Assembly (NCBI GenBank): GCA_030562195.1 | Contig: CM060202.1 | Coordinates: 8,122,001 to 8,186,000 of the forward strand | From: Nipponacmea schrenckii | Lineage: Eukaryota > Mollusca > Gastropoda > Lottiidae | Direction of reading: 5' to 3' | DNA: 64,000 nucleotides | Notes under the pieces: generated by a model | Told to the model about the DNA's origin: nothing | Databases searched by the model: none | Seen by the model: only the letters and a program-made list of their open reading frames with translations | Translations under genes and position numbers: made by a program | Part shown: positions 23,701 to 38,700 of the stretch, one piece after another | How the letters are laid out: each line of letters opens with the position of its first letter | Position numbering within the stretch: the first letter of the stretch is position 1

Positions 23701-26700
23701 TTTTTGCAAGATCAACTGGAAGTTTACCATCGTTGAAAGTTATCTTAAAATTTGCATTAATATCTAATTAAAATTACTGTAAATGTTTTTTGATTGGATT
23801 GTTTTTAATGAATATTATCCAACATTCATGGCATTTAAATGTAGTTTACAGTTGGAAACCAGTTGAATAGCACTTAGTGTAGCATAGTCTTGACATCAAC
23901 AAAACATTGTTTAAAAAATGTCTGGTTGGGAAAAAAGTAAATCAACAGCCCGGTTTCAAACTTACCTGCCAAGCAGAAAGACAAGGTGTACATAATAAAT
24001 GACCACAAGGTTCTATTCTAATATCTTTATCATTTTCAGCACATATTTTACACAGTTGGAAAGTTGAGCCCATCTCACAATATAACTCATATTGTTCTTG
24101 TGTAACTCGAATATGATCTTCTAAACTATCTTGAACTAAATAACTTAAGTCAGGATTAACACTACGGCCATCTGGGTACAGAAAACTAAAATGAAATAAA
24201 AAAATTTAAAAAGTTTCAAATTGTCAATTCAGCAATAGAGAAGCAACTACCCTAAGGAAGAAAATAGTCAATAGCTGACAACAAAACAACTCTCAAAAGC
24301 ACAGGTTGTCACATCTGTAAATTCACTCATTTAGCAAGAATCAATCCTTGAACAACTTCCGTTCTCTTATTCTAGAAAGCAAGTCCAATATCATTGTTGT
24401 TTTTCAGTGAATAGGGAATATTAGCTTATCAGCTTCAAAGCATAAAGAATATCATAGAAATGGCTTTCATTTGATTAGTTTACAAATAGAGGTAGATAGT
24501 ATCAATTTGATATTAGTAGTCACAGACGGCAGTTTTTATAATATTGCTTGAAATATGTAACACATATGCATCATAAATATATGATGTCGAGTTCCAAAGA
24601 ATAGGTACTACTTACAATCCTTCCCTCTGTCCATCTAATAAAGCCTGACATAAAGATTTATTTTGTGGTATAGTCTGTAGAATTTGACCCTCGGCAGTAA
24701 CATAACCTATAGCCCACTGCCCGAGCCTGGTACAACTTAATCTGAACACATAACTGAAATGATACAAGAAAACACAAATTATACAGTTTCGATAAAAATA
24801 CAAACTTTTGAAAGAAAATACCTTTTGCTGCAGAAAGGGATTGTAAAGACACAGAAATCATATTTGTATTCATTCCAATTTGTGTGGTCTATGGTTCTTA
24901 CAAACCCCCCAAAACGAAACATTTTATGCTGTTACTATAATCAGCTGCTTTTGTGATAGTGATGTCATTCAACACTCTAAGAATATTTCCAGATTCACAG
25001 ACTGAAAATTAGAATGGTGGAAATCAGTGCTTTTAGTGTCCCTGATACTGATGAAAGACTGTAGAAAACACACTTTAGCCTTGTGAATGGATTTTTGGTA
25101 CTGAAGGCTGTACTGTACTGTAATGAAAGATTACCATGCTAAATGTACAGTCAGTGTACTGGAACAACTCCATCATTCTATAAATTATCTTCTATTCGAC
25201 AACAATTTTGTAATATTACACACAACATCTATATATTATGTTGAACTATTAAGAATGGCACAACTATGCAGTATACAACAAGGGATATTTGGCCAGCCTC
25301 AGACAAGTCTTGTTTAATTCCAACATTTGAGAGATGTTTAAGTGCATTTATAGTAGCTCTGAGATCATTGCTTAAACTTATTGAATGACAAGAACCTCTT
25401 TCAGTCATTCCAACCTGAATTACTGACAACAGAAATATAGAAAATTATTAGTACTATTTCTACTGGATTAATCTCAGATTATCTATCTAGAAAGAGACAT
25501 ATAATGGAGTCCATTTTCTTCCCACCCATATCAAAGACAAACTGTTTGTGTCAACTTCCTTTTTGTATGAAATATGATATAATACTTAAATACAATATAT
25601 TGACTAATCCGGTATGTGGTTGTGGTTAAAGGAATTATTTCTCCTTATAACTATTAATGAAGAAATATTCTACAAAGTTACCAAGTTAACCAAAAGCCTG
25701 TATAAGTAAAAGCTATGAAATATGAGAAATTATCACAGACTATTATAGTGTAATGCCAACTTGTTGATCTTTTCATCAGGAAAGGTACAAATAATTTACA
25801 GTGACAGGGATACTTCCAGATATACTGGAGAAACAGCGATATCTAAAAGGATAACAACTTAGGTTCACAAGTCCGTCGTGACAGGGATCCTTCCTATCAG
25901 CTGGTCCTTGGCCAAACCTCTTGGCATTGATCTTTCCCAGATTATCCGTACCCATTTACAACTGGGTGGACTGGAATTATGAGTGAAGATGACTTATGCA
26001 AGGTCATCGAACTTTTATATGTCAATAAAGATTAGAACTCACATCCGATATTTCCAAGCAAATGACGTTATGACGTAAGGAACCAGCGCTCTAACCGCTG
26101 TGGGGAGTAATATAGGCATAGAAACAGGAACAAAAAAAGAATGGCATTTCCTTATCAAAAGAATACAAAATGCTAAAGTTCAGCTATTGGTACTACAATC
26201 AGAAAAAAATATCTGCAGTCTAGTTCATATAACTGAATCATGAAAGTTAAGGCTGTCAACAATTCTCCCATATAATATCATGTACATCTTTTTCTTCCCT
26301 TGTAACCAACTTAAATTAATACGGTATGACTCATAATGCACGCTATGCTTAAAGGAGCGACATGTAATTTTTTATATCAAAGATAGCTTGCCAGGCAAGG
26401 TAACATACGCCCACGGGCAGCATTCGTTAAAAAAGTTGGAAATTCAAACTTGACTAATGTCTTATCTATTCTGATGCTTACACCAAGTTCCATCAAAATC
26501 TTTTGAAAATTAAAGCTTCTTATTGAAACCACTCATTATTACTCATAAACTATTTATCGAAAAATCTTCAAATTCGAAGTTGACAGCCGTCTTATCAATT
26601 CCAATGCTCACAACAAGTTTCATTAAAATCCATTGAAAATTGTAGGTTCTATTGTGTCTACAACAAATATAGAGGCAGGGGCAATAACTCAAAAACAGTT

Positions 26701-29700
26701 TATCGAAAAATCGTCCAAATCGAAGTTGTCTGCCGTCTTATCAATACCAATGCTCATACCAAGTTTCATTAAAATCCATTGAAAATTGTAGCTTCTATAG
26801 TGTCTACAACAAATGTTGACGGACCTACAGACGGACAAACGACAAATTACGTCCATATAATCATGTGGGCGTATAAAAATCTGTTCATTCGATAATATCC
26901 ATACATGCATACCAAGTTTCATTAAGATTGGATAAAAACTTTAGCCTCTATCGTGGATACAACCCAAATTTGAAGTGTTTTTACTAAGTCAAGGGCAATA
27001 ACTCAAAATCTGTTCCTTTGATATTTCCATTTTCGAACTTGACTGAGATCTGATCAATATATACATGTATACCAAGTTTCATTAAGATCGGATAAAAACT
27101 GTAGCCTCTATCGTGGATACAACAAATGTAGACGGACGGACAGACGGACAGGGGCGACATCAATATATGTCCACATTTCCATGTGGGTGTATAAAAAGTC
27201 ATCAATTGTACCTGAAGATGTTTCTAAAAATATCCTCTTTACATCTATGTATCTACTTGATCAAAGGGAATTAATGTCTTAAAAGGGTAAATGAAAAAAC
27301 AGAGTGTACTAAGCAGCTTACAATAGTCTTTGTGAAAGACCTCATAGGGACTCGATATTATTAGTTAAGAAAAAGTAAATGGTACGATTTTTATAAAACT
27401 GAAACTTTCAGATGAAAGGGACACAAATCTATGGATTTCGGTTTATAGTTTTTAAAATTTGAGCGAAAAGTTTCAACATAACCCTCTTTTGAAGCCATTA
27501 TATGGACAGCATATCCCTTCAAATATCCAGAAAAACTTCAAATGTCTCAAGAGTTTATTAAGTGTTAAATTACGTTCAATCTAGTTAGTTTATTGAATAT
27601 TTAATAAGAGAAGGAAGTATAACTTGAAATGTAAAATAAGGTCATACGTAATTGTATCAAGGTTTGTTAATATGAAACGAACAGGATACTTTTAATATGT
27701 AATAGTGTTTACCTCAATCAACAAATATGGTCACTGCCCTATATACAATTAAACCCGGTTAATATTGGATTCCCATACGTTTACATGCAGATCTAGGATT
27801 TAGTTATTAAAAATAATTCAATTTCTTATCTATTTCAAAATATGAGAAGTTTAATCTGGCTTCAAGGGCTACAGCAAAGTCTGGCTACAAATCCCTCAAG
27901 GCTTTTGATTTCTATGCAGCTATGTCTTAATACCAACTGGGCAATCCATCTTTAATCATGGTTAAAAATACAAGCTAAATAATGTATTTAGATTCTTGTC
28001 TTTAAGATTACCAATGTTAGACTTAGGTTGAAAAGAAATTCAAAGAATCTCATATTTGTGTAACTGAAATGAGCATTTCACATTTATGATTCATACATGA
28101 TCAAATACTAGCTGCTAGTTGAGATCCAGTTTTTGCTAGTATTTAGAAGAGGGGTTTTAATCCTTTTTCTATCTATTAACTCTTTCAGGATACATGTTCA
28201 AAGAGTTGTATTTCAGTTCCTTGTAACACTATGACCTGATGTTAAACAGCAACAGAAACTTGACCTTCTATAATTGAGAAATATGATCAGATCCTGAACC
28301 TATTTAAAGCACCATTTCCACTATTCAGTGTGTAGTCCTATTCATCATCACAAAGCGAAACCTTTCCATAAGGACACTTTTCATCTGGTGTGTACTGTTA
28401 AAGGATTAAGTTATTTGCTATTTTTGTTATATACCTTTTGCTCAAAGTTGACATTGAAGACTATGTCAAACTACAATTACTTAAAACTAAGAATTCAACC
28501 AGTACCAAATTCCATCGACAAAAATTTCCTCTGATGTTTTTCAGCATAAGCCTTTACATATATATTTAAGGACATTAACTGAAAATTTTTCCAAGTTCTA
28601 GCAATATTTGGGAGTCCAATTTTGGGAAACTAAAACTTTGGATAACTTAGACCTATCATTTGTGAAATGTGGTAGACAACATTGAAGGTTTAAATACAGG
28701 AAGTTAAAACTTTAACAATACAAGTGACCTTTTACATAGCATATATATGACTACTGTTATTTACACTCTCTATTCTATCAAACCTTATAAGCCTACCACT
28801 GAAAAATATACTATATAATATTATGCATATCTTGAGGGATTGAAATTGCATTTGAACATTTATACACACAACAATCACTATAGGCTTATTAGTGTTACAT
28901 TTCATATCATGTTGACGCAACTTTGTTGATAGTCTTATCAAAATTTAAAATAAAACAAAGCTTTTTTTGTTTGCCATTCGGTTTTATGTAATTGGAAAGT
29001 GTCAATGAGGTAAATTTCTTATCAAAACAAAGGCTTCTTTTATTTCAATGATAACAATCCCTTTATAGCATGATAGCAATCATAATAATTTGATTATTTC
29101 CTTTATGTTGTAACAGAAGCCAGGAAGAAGTCATAAAGTTAAACAAATGCCTCAGCAAACAGCACATACGAAACTACGTATTATACTTACAAGGAAATAA
29201 GAACCTACAAGAATAGTATCCCTATGTGTACACCGTGAGGCTTGTGACCCCCTATATGTAGACAAAAAACTTCAGTAACCATTTAATTCAGTTCATGATA
29301 GATTGACCCTACCCCACCCCTACAGATATCAAATAATGACCATTTAGCCTTCTCAATCTAGAAATTTACCAAGTTTTCTAATATTACTATGCTTATTATC
29401 ATGATTATCATTTATGTACAGTGAAACCCCTCTAAACCAGCAGGCTGTGGGACCTGTGATAAATGCCAGTTTGGAGGGGTTGCGGGTTTAGCCATAGCAG
29501 AGGTAATACATAAAAGCGTAATGCACTGGATTAGTGCTTAATTAGTACGTCGTATTCATCTTTCATGCCATCATCAGATTAACTTCAATTAATACAAATT
29601 CAGACGCCGGTTAAGAGAGACCAATTAACTATAGATTAACTACTTTGGAACTTGATTTTGATGCCTGATTGCAGTAAAAAGGGGATGCCTGTTTACCAGG

Positions 29701-32700
29701 GCTTATCGCCTATGTTTTATATAATGATTCAAACGGGACTTTACAAATACGTCCGTTTACAGCGGATGCCTGTTTATAGAGGATGCAGTTTGGAGGGGTT
29801 TAACTGTTTTGGGCCTCTATTTTGGATACTGCACTGCAAGCCTATCACATAATTTTTAATTATCTCTAATTATAGAAACATGTTTTTCCTATTTAAGTAG
29901 GGGTCGTAAGAAGGACAGCTTGTGTATATGGACTATAGATATTCCTTTCAGACATTTGTGTCTAGTCAGTTCTCATTGAACTAAAAGTAACTACACCTTA
30001 AAACATATAGTAAGATTCAAGACCTTGACCAGTGTTTTCGTGGAAAAAAATATTCTCAAATCACATTTACACACACACATGAAGTTCACAACGGTTTCGA
30101 ATCACTACCAAGTTTGAAATGGCGAAATAATTTTTCGTGTCAGCCTCTCCGTCCAATCTAAGAGGTAGTATTTCTTTAATGGCTGTGAGACACAAATAAT
30201 AATATATGCAATTACACCAAGATATACATTTCAGAAATCATTATTTTGCTTCCTTGTTACATCAAATAATACATCTAAACTCATATCTTTCTTTTATATT
30301 AATATATGATTTCTATACTTGTTTTTCTAATACATGTAGTACAAGAAAATTGTCTTGGATATCCCTAGCATTAATTAGAGAATTAAACATTTGATAAAAG
30401 AAAAAGCAATGACTGGCAGCGCCTGCGAGAATCAAAACAATTGTTACCTGCATTTCGTCAGTGGGAGTTTAATACAAAACAGTTGCCACAGAAAAAAAAT
30501 GTGTTGAAAGTCTGTAATTCCTCAATGTGATTTTACATCTAACCAAATTTTGTATCCAGAAGCCATAACCCTCTGACAATATTGAAAATCGATGAGTGTC
30601 ATTTTACATACCTTCCAGGTTTGGTTATATATTTTTGTAATCTGGCCTTGACTTCATCATACGTGAGGAAAGCCACATAACCAGGGTGAGTTACTGCTAG
30701 AACATTCCAATTCCTTAGTAAATTATTCCAGGGCTGAAATAACCTGAAATAGTCACAAACAAAAAATTGTAATAATAATTCAAATTTCCTGATGGTGATT
30801 AAGATTTGAATGTCACTTGGAAGCAGAAACCGCATATAAAAGAGTTTTTTAAAGTGTTATACACACTAAAACCTTGTCCTGTGTGTTCCTTTATATTATG
30901 GTAAGCTTTTAATTTTACCAGGTGGTAGAAAGGACCCTTAATTGTGTTGAGCCTGCACAATATAGTGTTATGCCAATTATTGTACGTACTCTGAACAGAG
31001 AATTTAATTTATTTTATTTTGGGAAAACTGGAAAATCATGGCACTCGATATAGTTGTCTTACCTTGTGAAAACATCAAACTCGAACACAGATATATGGTC
31101 ATTACAAGTTAAATCTAGTGTGGTTTTTAAAGCCATAGCCTCTAATGGAGATCCTATTGGATGAGTATCATGTAAGGTATCTCGGAACTCTTTCCATGGA
31201 ACGGTTATTCTGAAAAATAACACATGTTGAATTATTAATATGATACAAACTTAAAAACACCAACATAACAGAGAAAAAGCAAGCCATATGACTAATATTT
31301 GAAAAGTACTCAGTAATCAGTTGAAATTGTTAATGAGTTGTGTTGAAAAGTACTCAGTAATCAGTTGAAATTGTTAATGAGTTGTGTTGAAAAGTACTCA
31401 GTAATCAGTTTAAATTGTTAATGAGTTGTATTGAAAAGTACTCAGTAATCAGTTGAAATTGTTAATGAGTTGTATTGAAAAGTACTCAGTAATCAGTTGA
31501 AATTGTTAATGAGTTGTATTGAAAAGTACTCAGTAATCAGTTGAAATTGTCAGTGAGTTGTATTGAAAAGTACTCAGTAATCAGTTGAAATTGTAAGTGA
31601 GTAGTATAGAAAGGTACTCAGTAGACATTCACATTGTACTCAGTAATCAGTTGAAATTGTTAATGAGTTGTATTGAAAAGTGCTCAGTAATCAGTTAAAA
31701 TTGTTAATGAGTTTTATTGAAAATGCTCAGTAATCAGGTGAAATTGCTAGTGAGTTGTATTGGAAATACTCAGAAATCAGTTGAAATTGTAAGTGAGTTT
31801 TATTGAAATTATTTATTAACATATCATAACAATGGATTAAAACTGAACATGATGTTATAAACTCTTGAATTTCCTATTAATGAGACATGACATTTATCTG
31901 ACCTATATTTACTTGTTGTTAATCAAGCTGTTCCTTTTTCTTAAAAATATTTCTGGCAGAACGTGAAATGTAATTTGTCTTTTAGCAAATGGAGTATCCA
32001 TCATTTTAATGAGTAAAATTTTGTTGCTTAAGGTGACATTAATCTTTTCCATTCCTGATTGAACTAATGAAATGAAAGTCATGATCATCTTTATTATCAT
32101 GAAAAAGTCATTCATCATCAGTTGCTTGAAGATGTCAATTAAAGGGACAGCTTTGCCATTTGTTTGACCAATCACATCACAGTTTCAGAAACGGGAATTC
32201 TTTAAGCTTAGCTAATCAGTAATTTGAGCTTTCAAATCCATAAGTGTCTTTTTTTTTATATCTATTCAAGACTCAAATCAACTCTAGAAAATGGCGAACC
32301 ATGCCAAAATATTTTCGGGAAATGATCTGCAACATGAAGCGAAAGATGTAGAGTAGATAACACTGGATAGCTTAATAAACAAGTAGAGAAGATCATTACA
32401 AAAACTCCTGTCTACTTCAGTAGGATGAAATTGTAGCCAAACATAGTTTTAATTGCAATCATATTGTAATGTTATCCTTACATTCTTTTTTTATCACATC
32501 TATTTCAGTTTTGTATCAAGCACATTAGAATGTTCATATCATCATAAACGAGGGGAATAATCATTATTCATTTTTGATTTTTGATCCTATTCCACCTCAA
32601 ATCAGTTTTCAAATGCACTAGAAATAGCATTGATCTTAAGACTTATTAGCAGCTCTAAAGAAAGAGAGTCATTAATCGCATAGTTTAAGTGGAATTGCTA

Positions 32701-35700
32701 GAAAACCAAAGATATTTCACTGAAATATTAGAAAAAATCAATGATATTTTTATAATGGAGTTTTATACCCTACTTTTCTGCACCTTATGGACTAATGAGG
32801 GAAAGGCATCGTTCACGTGCAATTGGATCAGGACAGCGGGATTAGCTTACTCTTTTTACATCATATAGCACATAGCAGGGTCCCATCTGAACAACTAGTT
32901 GAATTTTTTTTTTTATATCACTCCCTTCCACCTAAATCATTGACCTTCAACTTCCTTTCGCCTAAATCATTGAGCTCCAACTCCTACTTTTCTCACCTTT
33001 ACTAATCATTGACCTCCAACTCCCTTCCACCTAAATCATTGAGCTCCAACTCCCTTCCACCTAAATCATTGACCTTCAACTCCCTTCCACCTAAATCGTT
33101 GACCTGCAACTCCCTTCCACCTAAATCATTGACCTTCAACTCCCTTCCACTTAAATCATTGACCTTCAACTCCCTTTCACTTAAATCATTGACCTTCAAC
33201 TCCCTTTCACTTAAATCATTGACCTTCAACTCCCTTCCACCTAAATCATTGACCTTCAACTCCCTTCCACCTAAATCACTAACCTTCAACTCCCTTCTAA
33301 ATCATTGTCCTTCAACTCCCTTCCACCTAAATCATTGACCTTCAACTCCCTTCCACTTAAATCATTGACCTTCAACTCCCTTTCACTTAAATCATTGACC
33401 TTCAACTCCCTTCCACCTAAATCATTGACCTTCAACTCCCTTCCACCTAAATCATTGACCTTCAACTCCCTTCCACTTAAATCATTGACCTTCAACTCCC
33501 TTTCACTTAAATCATTGACCTTCAACTTCCTTCTGCCTAAATCATTGACCTTCAACTCCCTTCCACCTAAATCAATGACCTTCAACTCCCTTTCACTTAA
33601 ATCGTTGACATTCAACTCCCTTTCACTTAAATCATTGACCTTCAACTCCCTTCCACCTAAATCATTGACCTTCAACTCCCTTCCACCTAAATCATTGACC
33701 TTCAACTTCCTTCTGCCTAAATCATTGACCTTCAACTCCCTTCCACCTAAATCAATGACCTTCAACTCCCTTTCACTTAAATCGTTGACATTCAACTCCC
33801 TTTCACTTAAATCATTGACCTTCAACTCCCTTCCACCTAAATCATTGACCTTCAACTCCCTTCCACCTAAATCATTGACCTTCAACTCCCTTCCACCTAA
33901 ATCATTGACCTTCAACTCCCTTTCACTTAAATCATTGACCTTCAACTCCCTTCCACCTAAATTGTTGACCTTCAACTCCCTTCCACCTAAATCATTGACC
34001 TTCAACTCCCTTCCACCTAAATCATTGACCTTCAACTCCCTTCCACCTAAATCATTGACCTTCAACTTCCTTCCACCTAAATCATTGACCTTCAACTCCC
34101 TTCCACCTAAATCATTGACCTTCAACTCCCTTTCACCTAAATCATTGACCTTCAAATCCCTTCTAAATCATTGTCCTTCAACTCCCTTGCACCTAAATCA
34201 CTAACCTTCAACCTATGTCAGGATTGAACCCTGCACCTTCACGTTAGCAAGCAAGCGTACATCACTGAACCACAGAAGCTCCCTCAAGATGTATTTTAAA
34301 TTCATTATTTCATTTATATCAAAATCATGATAAGGAATTTGAAAATACAGCTTTAATTTAATATTTCAAAAACTAGACTAATTCAAAAAGATTTATAATC
34401 TATTAAACAAGACTTATTCACCTAGGAACTGATATAAGTTAAAAACTAAAAGAAACTTTATTGAGCTTTTAAACCAAAAACCTGTATTTTGTTGAACACT
34501 GAGAGTACAATGGACCTAATAAAAACTAGACAACATTTATAAATAATGAAGTTATCTAAATTAATCAAATGCTATGTCTCTTATTAAAATACTGGCTCCA
34601 CATACAAATAAAACCCATAGGAACATTGTTTTAGTTTAAAAACTGATCAACTGATATGAGATTTATATATTAAAGCGCTTGTATCCAATAGCTTTTTAAC
34701 ATAACTCCTCCAATCCATATAAGATTTTGAATGAAAATTACAGTGATACTGCGTCTTAGAATCTATTTTTAATTCTTCAAGAATGGTCAATACTTGTCTA
34801 TTTATCAGTGAACTTACCTGGTGTGATAAAGTAACATAATTTCCTGTAAAATCTAGAAAACTCACAAAACTAAGTAATTATTGAAAAAAAACTTAATCAT
34901 TTTATCAAGCTTTTTTGATAATTAATTATATTTTCATTGATAATAGATAAGTTGTTTTAGATTTATCAGATTATGTAAGGATGTTATGTTATGCATGGCA
35001 GCAGGTTTATCTACTGATGAATATATGCTCTTATTGGCTAAGTCTAAATTTTATGTTCATTCTACAACACAGTATGCCTCTAAGAATCAGTGGTAAAATT
35101 CTTAGTTTGAGGTATTTTCAAACAAATAGTGATATTTTCAAACATTTATAGAATTTAATAGTACTTCTGCAGACTATTTATGTACATTATTAAATACCCA
35201 AAACGCTTCCCTTAATTGGCAACCATTAACAATTATACTGAAATCTTTTATTGAATATAACAATTGATGTGTTGAATATTATGGATCATGACAAATTTAG
35301 TTATGTGGACTCTCTGAAGTAGAGACCAAGTTGAGAAACTCAGTGGCAGAGTATCACCTAATTATTTGAACACGTGTTAGATTGAAAATCAGCTCTTAGG
35401 ACTTAAATGATAGATCATCATAGACTAGGGTACCAAATAAACAAAGATATTAGAAATGACAGATTTGTAGCAAAATGAATGCAAAGCTGACAAACCCATT
35501 TGTATATGGCATCAGGTTTTTCAGAAGAGAAAACCTGGGACTTGAAAGATCAGACTAAATAAAGACTGTCATGCCTTTAGTTTGTAATATAACTTGGTTA
35601 CCAATAGTTAATAGAAAAGTAGAATCTCAGACAAAAGTACTCAGAAAAAGATAAGCTTACAGGTAGCTCAAGTTTAGATGTTGTACAGTCATAATCATAA

Positions 35701-38700
35701 ACCGTGTTTCCACTTGGCCAAAAAATCGGCTTTAAGCTAGCTTTTCTGTTTCCACCTGTTAAATTGCCAAACCATTATGGCTCAGGAACTGAAAACTTAT
35801 CGGGGGCCAAATGAAAGCTAGCTTTAAAGCCGGCTTTTTAAACAACTGGAAATGCAAAAAGCCGGCTTTTTCTTGTTCGGCAATAGAGAAGTACTCATTA
35901 CGGTCTCACGTGCAACATCGGTAGTCTTGTACATTGCGATCTGTCAATAATGTGCCACTTTTTTTATTGAGACTAAAGTTGTTCGGGAACCAGATAAACT
36001 CAGTAGAAACACAGCGTGTTTGGCTAGCTTTAAAGCTAGCTTTACTTCACAATTCTAAGTGAAACACAGTTATAATGTGAAACTGAAACACTTCAATTCA
36101 GTTAGCACATAAAATATTATCACTATCATGCAAACACATTGCTTCAATTCAAATTTCTTCAAAAATAATAGTTACATAAATGTACACAATTATATGGATA
36201 ACAATTACTTTAATTAAAAAAACTTTTAAAATTTTTTTTTTTTATTAAGGTAATTGTTAAAATGGGATTACCTTCGTTAAACTTGCAAATCCTTTATTAA
36301 AGTAATTGTTCTCTAGATATAATTGTGTCCAGTCATGTACTATCCAGAACTTTACTAAAGGAATCAATAACATAGTTTTTGCTAGTATTAAATATTAAAA
36401 CAAATATTTGTTGGATGCATCACTTTAATAAACTGATAAAATAAATTGAAAAAAAAAACTAGGAATGGTAATTGAATTAACATATTCCATGTGGGAATTA
36501 AGAAACAGGCTTGCCATGAAAAACATGTGATAACTTTATCAAACTCATCATTTTGATGTTTAATGATGAAACAGACATTTTCATACTACAGGAATGAGTC
36601 AGTGTACTGGTTACCGGTTTTTAGTATCATAATAGTCATATACTGCTATATAGTAACTAGGTATCGCATGGTAACTATGACTTTCATATCTTGTATACTA
36701 TTTCTTATAGGAATTAAATTTAGAATGAATCAGCATTGTGAAATTGACCTTTTATTTACTGTTATTTTGAATAGGGGTATTTGTGAATAAAAAACAAGCC
36801 TATGATAAAACCTCAATTAAGGAACCAGCCCATGATAGAATCTCAATTAAGGAACCAGCCCATGATAGAATCTCAATTAAGGAACCAGCCCATGACAGAA
36901 TCTCAATTAAGGAACCAGCCTCAAAAAGGGCTAAGAAAAACTCAATTAAGGAACCAGCCCATGATAGAATCTCAATTAAGGAACCAGTCCATGATAGAAT
37001 CTCAATCAATGAACCAGCCCATGATAGAATCTCAATTAAGGAACCAGCCCATGATAGAAGCTCAATTAAGGGGAAACCCGCCCATGATAGAATCTCAATT
37101 AAGGAACCAGCCCATGATAGAATCTCAATTAAGGAACCAGCCCATGATAGAATCTCAATTAAGGAACCAGCCCATGATAAAACCTCAATTAAGGAACCAG
37201 CCATGATAGAATCTCAATTAAGGAACCAGCCCATGATAGAATCTCAATTAAGGAACCAGCCCATGATAGAATCTCAATTAAGGAACCAGCCCATGATAGA
37301 ATCTCAATTAAGGAACCAGCCCATGATAAAACCTCAATTAAGGAACCAGCCCATGATAGAAACCTCAATTAAGGAGCCCATGATAGAACCAGCCCATGAT
37401 AAAATCTCAAATAAGGAACCAGCCCATGATAAAACCTCAATTAAGGAACCAGCCCATGATAGAATCTCAATTAAGAACCAGCCCATGATAAAACCTCAAT
37501 TAAGGAACCAGCCCATGATAAAATCTCAATTAAGGAACCAGCCCATGATAAAACCTCAATTAAGGAACCAGCCCATGATAGAATCCTCAATTAAGGAACC
37601 AGCCCATGATAAAATCTCAATAAGAAAAAATAAGGAACCAGCCAAAACCTATTAAGGAACAGCATATAAACCTCAATTAAAGGAACTAGCCCATGATAGA
37701 ATCTCAATTAAGAACCAGCCCATGATAAAACCTCAATTAATGAACCAGCCCATGATAAAATCTCAATTAAGGAACCAGCCCATGACAAAACCTCAATTAA
37801 GGAACCAGCTCATGAAAAGAATCTCAATTAAGGAACCAGCCCATGAAAAGGTTGCTCAATAAGAAAAAAATAAGTGTCAGCTTTGTATTCCAGGTTCCTA
37901 CCTTTAAATGACAGTATAGGAAATTCTCATTATTAAAAAAAGTTGTAATTTATAAGATTTCTAATGTGTGTCAATTACTTCAATGTATCTACTTGATTAA
38001 CATGATCTATGAGTTAGAACTCAAATGAGACACCACTAATGATGCAATGCCTATACAGATATCTTTACAGTTTGACGTCAAACAAAGTTGTGAAATTAAC
38101 TTTAGCTGTAAGCTTATAGCAGAAGTCATACGAAAACGCATCTGAACTTGTTACGAATTAACCAGAATCAGAACACAAGGATAATTAGGAGACATTTTAT
38201 ATGTGTTACCTATCTGAACTATATTTTTTAACAGAAATTATCATGACCCTTTACATCATTCGAATGATTTACTCTGGCGCTGTAATTTAATAGAGAGTAA
38301 TTAGGTCGGGGTCTGTTTTTTCTATTGACTTAAGAACGACATGATAGTTAGCAGATTCAACTACCTGTTTGATTTATAACAAAAATTTAATATGCTATAT
38401 ATAAGATTAAATGTCAAAAAAACGTTGATAAATTTGAAGAAATTAGCAACAATTTATCAAATTGAGTCTGATGTGTTAGTCAGGGTTGGTTTCTAAAGAA
38501 TATAATTCATTTAACAAAAGGTCCTAAAGTGTAATTGCAAAGCTAAGTAAGATCCAGTAAGTCATGCTAGGCAAGTCCTTGAATTGAAGTCAAGGTCTTT
38601 ATAATGGTTATAACATAACACCACTCCTAGGGAAGATTTTAACAACCATTCTTTCAACTCATCAACATTGGGATGGACAGACTAGAAATTAACTGTTGAA

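Noticed and set aside
33009..34204. Long open frames of 289-299 codons on both strands made of decapeptide repeats
   Set aside because: They arise because the 30-bp unit has no stop in one frame per strand. Both strands are equally open, they sit in a CBL intron, and there is no start context, splice signal or non-repeat protein sequence.
34211..34285. Functional tRNA gene
   Set aside because: A and B boxes are visible but no acceptor stem forms, so it is a SINE head.
36783..37655. A 290-codon frame encoding [10 protein letters not shown] repeats
   Set aside because: It follows the minisatellite exactly and changes frame at small indels in the array, with no sign of selection for coding.
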